In this document: positions 9,030 to 16,060 of the stretch, piece after piece
How the letters are laid out: every line of letters begins with the position of its first letter
How positions within the stretch are numbered: the first letter of the stretch is position 1
DNA from: Gemmatimonadota bacterium
Lineage (GTDB): Bacteria; Latescibacterota; UBA2968; UBA8231
Length of the DNA stretch: 64,000 bases
NCBI GenBank assembly: GCA_018660835.1
Contig: JABJJN010000040.1
Location: 1 to 64,000, forward strand
Direction of reading: 5' to 3'
Notes under the pieces: generated by a model
What the model was told of the DNA's origin: nothing
The model's input: only the letters and a program-made list of their open reading frames with translations
The model's database searches: none
Translations under genes and position numbers: made by a program

Positions 9030-11302
9030 TCAGCCTCTGGCATCGTTCGACGCGCCTGGTAGAGTGTCTGCAACTGCTCAAAGGCCAGGGCCGCTTCCAC
9101 GTGGCGCGTGCGTTGGCCCACAGGCACATAATCTGAGTAGCTCAAAGACAGAAATCGGCGGGCGCGCGTGATGGCCACATACAACAGACGCAGGCGTTCG
9201 GCGATCGTCTCAAAGCGACCCTCGTGAGTGCCGTCCACCGTCTCGCTGCCGCCCTCAACGGCCTGCAGCATCCATATGCGCGCCATCTGCGCCGGATCAC
9301 CACCGAGGTGTTGCTGGTGGCCGCGGAAGTCATCATCGAGTGTCGCAGGGTATTCAACGGCGTCCACACCCAGGACGTAGACCAGGTCCCATTCCAGTCC
9401 CTTCGCCTTGTGCAGCGTCGTGAGTGTGATCCGACCTGGCGCGGGTTCGAATGAGGCCTCCGGTTGCGACAGCAGCGATCGACCGACCGCGGCATCGCTC
9501 AACTCGGCGACCAATTCCGGCAGCCGCCATGCTGGGTGCTCGTCACTGAGGCGACGCAGGAACATGGCGATTTCGTGCGCCGTCGCCAGATCATCTTCAT
9601 CGAGTAGATCATTGGCCAGGGCCATGGTCAGTTGATCTACTGGCAGCGCCGCAGCGGGCAGCCATTTTGCGACGCGCTGCGCAAACGCATCGATGCGCGC
9701 CCACGTCTCCGGATGGATGCCAGGCACCGGCGGGAATGCATCCGACGTGGTCAGCGTGTCGTCGTCCATGGGCGCCAACAGCAGTTCCGGGCGATAGCAA
9801 CTGCGCAGCAGGCGCGAGGCATTTTCATCCCCCCCATCTTCGCCCTCGCCAGAGGCGATACCGACGGCCTGCCAGGCTCGCTCCAGGGCGCGTGAATTCG
9901 AGGGTTGGGCGATGATTGATAAGGCGCGAGCCATCGTATCCACAATGGATCTGGCATTGCGCGAACTCTGTAGTCGTTCATCGAAGACGACACCCAGATG
10001 GCGCAGCGCTTCGGCGACATCGAATCCCATCTTATTTGTTGGCACCAGGATCGCCACCGTCGCGTCGGGATGGGACGTACTGAAACGAGCGGCACGGGTA
10101 CTGGCATCGAGTAACTCCTCGTGCCGATGCTCGAAACGCCTGAACAGAACGCAGGGACCGTCGCCGTCGACTGGATTCGGCTGTGGGTCGCCCTCTTCGG
10201 TTGGCATCATCGACTGATCGCGGAAGGCGCGCGAGCGAACGGCCTGGAGGGGATAGGCATCACACGTCCAGCGCACCAGATCGTTTGCCAGATTCAGAAT
10301 CGTGCGCGAGCTGCGACCTGAAATCGACATATCCACTGCCTGTACATCATCGCGATCAAGGAAGCCACGCAGCAGTTTGGGATCTGCCGATGTAAATGTG
10401 CTGGTAATGGATTGATTCGGATCACCAACGCGGATCCAGTTGCCCGTCGTCGCCGTGAGCCGACCGAGCAACTCTTCCTGCAAAGGCACACTGTCCTGCG
10501 CCTCGTCCTCCAGCACGACGGGCCAACGCTTGGCGAGTCGCTCACAGACATCCTCGGCATCTTCCAACAGGGCCACAGCAAGACGCACCATATCATTGAA
10601 GTCGATACTGCCGGATGTTTCGACAAGACTCTGATAACCGGCAAAAATCTGTGCCCCAACCTTGACCAGTAGCGCAGGCAGATCCTGCACCTGCGGATCT
10701 CCAGCTGCCGCCCTCTGCGACAGTGCTTCGAGGGCGTCGGCGTCGAGGCGGAGATTCTTCGCGCTGCCGATCACCGTATTGGCCAGGCCCCTGGCGATCC
10801 GCTGCCACTGCCCCTCCCAGCGATCGTTGTAGACATCGCCTTCGCCTGGCGCCAGTCGCCCCCAGACAGGCACATTCGCACGATTCCAGTCCGCCACGGC
10901 TTTGTCGATCAGGGCGTTCGTCGCCGCATCATCCAACACACGAAAGTCCGTCGTCGTCCCCACGTGTCCGGGATACGCCTGCACGAGACCGAAGGAAAGA
11001 CTGTGAAGTGTACGAACATCATACCCCGTCGCCGGCAGCCCGCGCTCCCGCAGGCGCGCAGCGATACGCCCGCGCAAGGTATCGACCGCCGCATTCTGAT
11101 AGGTCACGACCAATACGCGTCCCCGACGGCCGAGAGGTCCATCGCCATGCACCCGTTGCTCCAGAAGTCGTGACGTCAGGGCAGCGATGGTCGCCGTCTT
11201 GCCACTGCCAGGAACGGCGGCCACACCGAGTCGCCCGCCTTCGTAGTCGAGGATTTCGCGCTGGCCCGCTCGCGGTCGAAAGCCCGTTGACGTATCAGGC
11301 AT
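9026..11302 (-). CDS. UvrD/RecB-like ATP-dependent DNA helicase
   Basis: Active-looking superfamily 1 helicase of 758 residues from the chosen start. Walker A is 'PGSGKT' at residues 31-36; the Walker B segment reads 'EDEAQDS'; late motifs are 'TLHKAKGLEWDLVYVLG' and 'RLLYVAITRAR'. The open frame runs 52 codons further upstream, but that part is encoded by the repeat array inside the preceding gene; ATG at 11302 has GGGGAG seven bases upstream, overlaps the upstream stop by 8 bases and puts Walker A at the usual distance. It has no nuclease domain of its own, which is supplied by the gene downstream. Together with both neighbours it resembles a split AddA/RecB. Confidence 0.9.
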   Translation of the reverse strand: MPDTSTGFRPRAGQREILDYEGGRLGVAAVPGSGKTATIAALTSRLLEQRVHGDGPLGRRGRVLVVTYQNAAVDTLRGRIAARLRERGLPATGYDVRTLHSLSFGLVQAYPGHVGTTTDFRVLDDAATNALIDKAVADWNRANVPVWGRLAPGEGDVYNDRWEGQWQRIARGLANTVIGSAKNLRLDADALEALSQRAAAGDPQVQDLPALLVKVGAQIFAGYQSLVETSGSIDFNDMVRLAVALLEDAEDVCERLAKRWPVVLEDEAQDSVPLQEELLGRLTATTGNWIRVGDPNQSITSTFTSADPKLLRGFLDRDDVQAVDMSISGRSSRTILNLANDLVRWTCDAYPLQAVRSRAFRDQSMMPTEEGDPQPNPVDGDGPCVLFRRFEHRHEELLDASTRAARFSTSHPDATVAILVPTNKMGFDVAEALRHLGVVFDERLQSSRNARSIVDTMARALSIIAQPSNSRALERAWQAVGIASGEGEDGGDENASRLLRSCYRPELLLAPMDDDTLTTSDAFPPVPGIHPETWARIDAFAQRVAKWLPAAALPVDQLTMALANDLLDEDDLATAHEIAMFLRRLSDEHPAWRLPELVAELSDAAVGRSLLSQPEASFEPAPGRITLTTLHKAKGLEWDLVYVLGVDAVEYPATLDDDFRGHQQHLGGDPAQMARIWMLQAVEGGSETVDGTHEGRFETIAERLRLLYVAITRARRFLSLSYSDYVPVGQRTRHVEAALAFEQLQTLYQARRTMPEAE

Positions 11303-13634
11303 CCACTGGCTCCCCAGACCCAGAATCAGGCTCGACATCGGCACCTGGCGAATCGAAATCGACAGGACGCCGATCGACACCAACCGAAGGTTGGTCCAAA
11401 CAAACCGCAGGTTTGTCATCAACCGCAGGTTGGTCCAAATCCGCCGAAGGCGGATCATTGTCCGCAGGACGATCTATGACCAGATCCGTCACGGCGTGCA
11501 GCAGAGGACTGTCCTGAGGCTCCCCCGCCGCCTCAAGTTCACTCCAACACAGGTAGACGACATCGCTTACACGGGTGCACAGCCCACGCACAAGACGACC
11601 GAGGACTTCGTTGCGCCGTTGAAAATCGATCTTGTCCGTCCACGCCTGCCCAAGGGGCCAGCCGCGTGCCAGCACGTGGGGATTGGTTAAGGGTTGATGC
11701 GGCGGCGCCCACCAATGGATGGAGCCAACATCCAGCCAGAATTGGAAGCGCACCTGGCGCTCATCGAGCAGATACGTCGTCACAGGCGCGACGACGAGCA
11801 CCGCCTCAGACACAGCCTGCGACATCGGTGTTTCGTAGGCCGCTGCGACGACCCCCTCAGCGACCATCTGCGCATAGCGCTCTCCCACTTGTCGCCCTTG
11901 CAGACTCAGGGCCGGTGCCGTCTTACGGAAGGCCTCAGCGGAGGCGATGAAGCGGGCGAAGAGTGTGCCGTACGTCGGATCAAGATCGGGTCGAGACAGA
12001 ATCTCGCCGAAAAGGCGACGCAGGAAGTGATCCAGTGGCATGGTCGCGCCTTCACGCATGCGCTGCAGCCACTGCCACAGGCCGTCATAGGCGCGCATGT
12101 TGTCGGCTCCGACGCGTTCGTCAAGATCCTCCTGCGCCAGGTCGGCGAGGCCACGCAGTTGTCCTTGGCCGCGATCATAGACGGCTCGCCCAAGAATCGC
12201 GGCGCGAACGGCATCGATCCCCAGGACCTCTGCGAGACCCTCAGCGACATCCCACGGATGCGGTCGCAGGGTCCACTCCGCATGTGCCAGAGCGGCCAGA
12301 GCCAGAGCGCCACGTACCAGGGGCTCCTCGCGCAGACTCTCAAACCGGCGCACCACGGCGAAAGGAATCTCATGCTCGCGAAGGGCCTGCTGCAATACGA
12401 ACCGCAGAACGCCATCAGCATAGGGCGCCACAATGGCGATCTCACCGGGCTCAGCCTCGCCCGAGGCAACCAACTCAACGACTTGTGCTGACACGGCATC
12501 GATCATCCCGCCTCGATGGCGTGCGGCGATGGAGCGCACCGTCGTCGCCGCAACTGCTGCATAGGGGCGTTCGTTGCCCGTATCATGCGACAGATCATCG
12601 AGGTCGCTGATGATGTGCTCCGCCAGATGGTCGACGGGAGCAAGTGGCGTCTCCACACTCAGCTGTTGGGGACAATCGTCACGCAGGCGCAGCGCCCCCA
12701 ACGGATCGACACCGAGAAACACCCGAAACCCCCCGTGACGACGGTAGACCAGCAACGCCTCGGAACTTTCCTGCAACTGTCGAGCAAGGAAGTCCTGTGC
12801 GACGGGCACCGATTCCTCTACCCCTTCGACGGCAAGATGGCTGAAGTGAGACAGATAGGCTGCGCAGGCATCCCCAGGCCGTAGAAATCGATGAAACAGA
12901 TCGATGGCAAGAGAGATATCGAGAAGATTGTGTTGCAGACAATGAGAGCGGAAGCGCTCGATGCACTCCTGCGCCTGATCGAAGAAGCGCAGACTCTCCC
13001 GATCCCCGCTCCACGCGGCCTTCAGGCGTTGCCCGACCTGCTCGATGGCGTAGCCATTCACGGCGGCCTTGTTCAGATTATCCAGCAGCTGCGACAACAC
13101 GCGCTGCGGCCGCATGGCGAGCCCCTCAAAATATCCCTCAGCCAGCAGCGGCCCAATCATCTGACTCATCAGATATTGAGCTGTTTCGTAGGTGAGAAAT
13201 ACAGGTGGATCCAAAGGGCGCTGAAAACCCGCTGCCGCCGCCACATCCGGCCATAACAGACGCACTGCACTGGAGGCGAGGCCGTAGTAGGTCTGGATAC
13301 CGACACCAGCCGCCAGGGAGGGATCGTCCAACTCGGACGCCAGAGAGGAACGGTATTGTTCGCGCCGATCGAGCTGCGGCAGCAGAACGAGGATCTGTCG
13401 TGGTGGCACACCGTGCTGAATCCAGGTGCGCAAACGCGTCAGGATCAGTTGGCGCGCGATGGCGCCCTGAGGCGATTCGACCCAGATACGGGATGGTTCA
13501 GGATCCTGCAGTCGCAGGATCACATCGGCGAGGGGGGAGGCAGGTGATTCAACCACGGCGACGCCCAGTGGTAAGCGGACAACCTGTGGTAAGCGGACAA
13601 CCCGTGGCAGGCTGCCGCCTCGCAGGGGACGCAC
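11295..13634 (-). CDS. Helicase-fold protein lacking Walker A (AddB/RecC-like subunit)
   Basis: A 779-residue protein with overall UvrD-type layout. Where Walker A is expected (residues about 54-61) it reads SPQGAIAR, so the Gly-Lys-Thr that binds ATP phosphate is gone. A later segment, 'AIVAPYADGVLRFVLQQALREHEIPF', matches helicase domain 2A. This is the pattern of RecC and AddB, catalytically dead helicase relatives that guide DNA. The last roughly 50 residues are an Asp/Pro/Val-rich repeat ('DQPAVDD', 'KPAVCL', 'DQPSVGV') encoded by a hairpin array. The GTG at 13634 is uncertain, since the first 25 residues come from an 18-bp tandem repeat. Stop and next start overlap by 8 bases. Confidence 0.75.
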   Translation of the reverse strand: MRPLRGGSLPRVVRLPQVVRLPLGVAVVESPASPLADVILRLQDPEPSRIWVESPQGAIARQLILTRLRTWIQHGVPPRQILVLLPQLDRREQYRSSLASELDDPSLAAGVGIQTYYGLASSAVRLLWPDVAAAAGFQRPLDPPVFLTYETAQYLMSQMIGPLLAEGYFEGLAMRPQRVLSQLLDNLNKAAVNGYAIEQVGQRLKAAWSGDRESLRFFDQAQECIERFRSHCLQHNLLDISLAIDLFHRFLRPGDACAAYLSHFSHLAVEGVEESVPVAQDFLARQLQESSEALLVYRRHGGFRVFLGVDPLGALRLRDDCPQQLSVETPLAPVDHLAEHIISDLDDLSHDTGNERPYAAVAATTVRSIAARHRGGMIDAVSAQVVELVASGEAEPGEIAIVAPYADGVLRFVLQQALREHEIPFAVVRRFESLREEPLVRGALALAALAHAEWTLRPHPWDVAEGLAEVLGIDAVRAAILGRAVYDRGQGQLRGLADLAQEDLDERVGADNMRAYDGLWQWLQRMREGATMPLDHFLRRLFGEILSRPDLDPTYGTLFARFIASAEAFRKTAPALSLQGRQVGERYAQMVAEGVVAAAYETPMSQAVSEAVLVVAPVTTYLLDERQVRFQFWLDVGSIHWWAPPHQPLTNPHVLARGWPLGQAWTDKIDFQRRNEVLGRLVRGLCTRVSDVVYLCWSELEAAGEPQDSPLLHAVTDLVIDRPADNDPPSADLDQPAVDDKPAVCLDQPSVGVDRRPVDFDSPGADVEPDSGSGEPVDA
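11381..11470. repeat. Array of five mini-hairpins with GAA/GCA loops
   Basis: Five perfect short inverted repeats, each with a three-base GAA or GCA loop on the + strand: CAACC-gaa-GGTTG at 11381-11393, ACAAACC-gca-GGTTTGT at 11400-11416, CAACC-gca-GGTTG at 11420-11432, ATCCGCC-gaa-GGCGGAT at 11439-11455 and GTCC-gca-GGAC at 11460-11470. Spacing is about 19-20 bases. The array lies in frame in the 3' end of the Walker-less helicase gene, where it encodes a 6-7 residue degenerate repeat, just before the start of the active helicase. Confidence 0.8.
13567..13602. repeat. 18-bp tandem repeat, two copies
   Basis: Two tandem copies of an 18-bp unit (GTGGTAAGCGGACAACC core) that differ only at the first base, followed by a decayed third partial copy. 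On the minus strand they encode the duplicated 'VVRLP' at the N-terminus of the Walker-less helicase, upstream of its conserved part. They may lie before the true start codon. Confidence 0.75.
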
Positions 13635-13649
13635 CCAAGCTTGGCGCGG

Positions 13650-14105
13650 TCAGGAGCCGGACTTGAAGATGGCCAACACCTGCTCCGCATCTGCAGCGGC
13701 GACGATCTCGTCGCGGACCCAGCCCTGCTGCAGCAACCGAGAAAGCTCTGCGAGCAACTCCATATGCTGCTTCTGATGCTTCCGGGGTGTTCCGAGCATG
13801 GCAACGATGTGCACGGGGGCTTCGTCGGCGGACTCGAAGTCGATGCCCTCGCGGGAGACGCCGATCGCCAGAATCTGGCGACTGATCGAATCCTCGTGAG
13901 CGTGGGGTACGGCAACGCCCTTGCCGATTCCCGTCGAACTCTCCTGCTCCCGTCGGATCAAATCCGCAAGAAACTGCTTCGGATCTTCGATCGCATCGTC
14001 GTCGTCGAACACGGCAGACAATTCGCGCAGAACATCGAATTTTCGCCGCGACTTCAAATCTACGAGGACATTGTCCTCGCTCAGGATACGGTCCCATTTG
14101 TCCAT
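13650..14105 (-). CDS. ptsN: PTS IIA-like (PtsN/EIIA-Ntr family) protein
   Basis: A 151-residue single-domain EIIA of the fructose/mannitol/Ntr type. The motif 'STGIGKGVAVPHAH' carries the phosphorylatable His at residue 68. No PTS permease, HPr or EI gene is visible nearby, so a regulatory phosphocarrier role as in the nitrogen PTS is more likely than sugar uptake. The ATG at 14105 gives full domain length. It is the first gene of a leftward run that continues into the helicase/nuclease genes with a 15-base gap. The substrate of signalling is unknown. Confidence 0.9.
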   Translation of the reverse strand: MDKWDRILSEDNVLVDLKSRRKFDVLRELSAVFDDDDAIEDPKQFLADLIRREQESSTGIGKGVAVPHAHEDSISRQILAIGVSREGIDFESADEAPVHIVAMLGTPRKHQKQHMELLAELSRLLQQGWVRDEIVAAADAEQVLAIFKSGS

Positions 14106-14200
14106 AGGCGCGCGGAAAAGGCCTTGCTAGAAAAGGAAGAATACTGTGAAAATCCACCACCCTTGAACGCCGCCGAAACTAACCGTGACCAAGGGGGAAG

Positions 14201-16060
14201 TCAAGGAAAGACCCCCCAAAAACGTGCTCGTTTGTGCAGTTCTCCAAGCGCTTCTTCATCGCCTCGTCGGCGCAGGATCTGCGCTGCCAATCGGTACGGT
14301 CCCGGACGCATTGGATCAATGGAAATAGATTGCATTATGACATCATATGATTCATCTATTTCATTGTGTCGCAATAACATAAGACTAATATTGAAAAGTG
14401 TTGACTGAGATCTCGGGGCGATCTGTGCGGCGCGACGATAGGCAATCAGCGCGGCAGGTATGTCATTGAGAGCACGGTAGCGTTCCCCAGCCATCCACCA
14501 ATAGTTGGCTGCCAGCTTCGCCAGCCAGGGATCTCGAATCTCACTGTCCATGCCCGCCGACAGCAAGCGCTCAACAGGATCGATGACGGGCATCGACGCC
14601 GGAGCCACACCGCTTTCCTGGATACGGTATACGAGGCCATGCGGCACAAACTGCAACCCCTCGACGGGTGGTCGTCTCGGTACAACGACATAGAGATCTC
14701 TGCCCTGACGCCACAGGTCAGCTTCCCTGGCTGATCGAAGTCGTTGGCGTTGGCGTCCTGTCCCTTGTGTCGCCAGATCACGGCCACGTCCCTGACGATT
14801 ATAGATCTCCACGTCTGGACGCTCTCCCTCTACCCGCTGCAGGTAGTCGAGGACAAAGGCCACGTCATCCCCTTCTGCCAGCAAGACCGCCTGGGGCGGC
14901 AAGTATCCTAGAAGGTCACGTCCATACTGACCTGCGAGTCGAGCCGAGGAACGATCCACCAGGGGGAAATGAGATGCCGCAAGGAAGCCGGCGAAAATCA
15001 CCAAACCCACCGTAGCAGGCAGCCGCCAGCGTGCGATCAGCTCGTGGGCACCTGCGCCGATCAGTAGAGCACCACAAGAAATGGCCAGTAAGAAGAAGAC
15101 GTCGATGCCCGCCGGATCCCGATGGTAGTTGAGGGCGAGCAGGAGATTGAGTCCGATGGCGGCACCGACGATGGCCAGAAGCTCCCGATCCGTGCGCCAC
15201 AACCTGAACATCCCGATCAGAGCAATCACGGCACCGACGATCTGCCATTCGTGCAGCCACAGTTGCAGGAATCTCTCTGCATTGCGCAGCATGGCGACAG
15301 CGGGCACCGAGAAGAATGAGGCGCGATAGTCGGCCGCCGTCAGGTGCTCCCACAAACCGGCCGCATGCGAGACATCCACCCAGTGGAAACCAGAGCCCCT
15401 GCCACTGCGCAGGGGCAGATATAGCCATAGACTCAGGCCCACAACGCCAGCCAGGACGAAGAGAGCCACTGCACGAATGGGTATCGTCCGCCTCTGGCGA
15501 GCTTGCTTCCAAGCCGGTCTCAGGGCGACAAAGACCGCCATAGGCAACGCCAGAATCGCCTGCAGATGGGTCGTTGCTGCCACCCCACACAGATAGCCCG
15601 CCAGAAGACGGCGGCGCGGTGTGGACTGGTCTGCTGCGGCCAGGCACGCTGCGATGGCGACCAGTGTCACGGCAATAAACAGACCGTAAACCTCCGCGAT
15701 CACGGCCTGACTCCAGAACACACGCCCCCACGCCAAGGCCAGACCCGCGATAACGGCGGCGACAGGTTGTATCCCGCGAGTCAGCAGCAGCCACGTCAGC
15801 ATCGCCGCGGCGGCAGCGGCAAACAGAGCAGAAGCGAAATTGATCTCAACTGCAGGAGAACTCAGGGGCAGGATGAGGGCCACGAGGCGCCCGAGGAGGA
15901 CAAAAAAGGGATAACCCGTCGGATGCGGCGTCCCCAACAGATACGTTGCCCCAATCAGTTCCCCCGCTCCCTCCGTGTAGACATCGGGGCAAAGGGTCAG
16001 ACAATAGGTCACCAGAGCGAGACCGAAAACGAGGCCCACGGCCATTCTTGTGCGCATCAT
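14201..16060 (-). CDS. DUF2723 polytopic membrane protein with TPR-like tail
   Basis: A 619-residue integral membrane protein. The N-terminal part holds the DUF2723 signature: an acidic loop 'TEGAGELIGATYLLGTPHPTGYPFFVLLGRL' region after the first membrane helix, then about ten hydrophobic segments to roughly residue 370. The remaining soluble part includes a TPR-like stretch near the end ('AALIAYRRAAQIAPRSQSTLFNISL'). DUF2723 proteins resemble GT-C glycosyltransferases in layout, but their reaction is unknown. The last 90 bases or so are more AT-rich than the rest. The start overlaps the stop of the YfhO-like gene by 4 bases, so the two are co-translated. Confidence 0.85.
   Translation of the reverse strand: MMRTRMAVGLVFGLALVTYCLTLCPDVYTEGAGELIGATYLLGTPHPTGYPFFVLLGRLVALILPLSSPAVEINFASALFAAAAAAMLTWLLLTRGIQPVAAVIAGLALAWGRVFWSQAVIAEVYGLFIAVTLVAIAACLAAADQSTPRRRLLAGYLCGVAATTHLQAILALPMAVFVALRPAWKQARQRRTIPIRAVALFVLAGVVGLSLWLYLPLRSGRGSGFHWVDVSHAAGLWEHLTAADYRASFFSVPAVAMLRNAERFLQLWLHEWQIVGAVIALIGMFRLWRTDRELLAIVGAAIGLNLLLALNYHRDPAGIDVFFLLAISCGALLIGAGAHELIARWRLPATVGLVIFAGFLAASHFPLVDRSSARLAGQYGRDLLGYLPPQAVLLAEGDDVAFVLDYLQRVEGERPDVEIYNRQGRGRDLATQGTGRQRQRLRSAREADLWRQGRDLYVVVPRRPPVEGLQFVPHGLVYRIQESGVAPASMPVIDPVERLLSAGMDSEIRDPWLAKLAANYWWMAGERYRALNDIPAALIAYRRAAQIAPRSQSTLFNISLMLLRHNEIDESYDVIMQSISIDPMRPGPYRLAAQILRRRGDEEALGELHKRARFWGVFP

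Noticed and set aside
10723-11517. 264-codon + strand frame opposite the helicase genes
   Set aside because: Composition is Arg/Ser/Pro-rich low complexity typical of an antisense shadow, and it crosses the boundary between two real genes.
14193-14217. GGGGG-rich hairpin at the 3' end of the DUF2723 gene as a terminator
   Set aside because: It overlaps the stop codon, has a bulge, and no T-tract follows on the minus strand.
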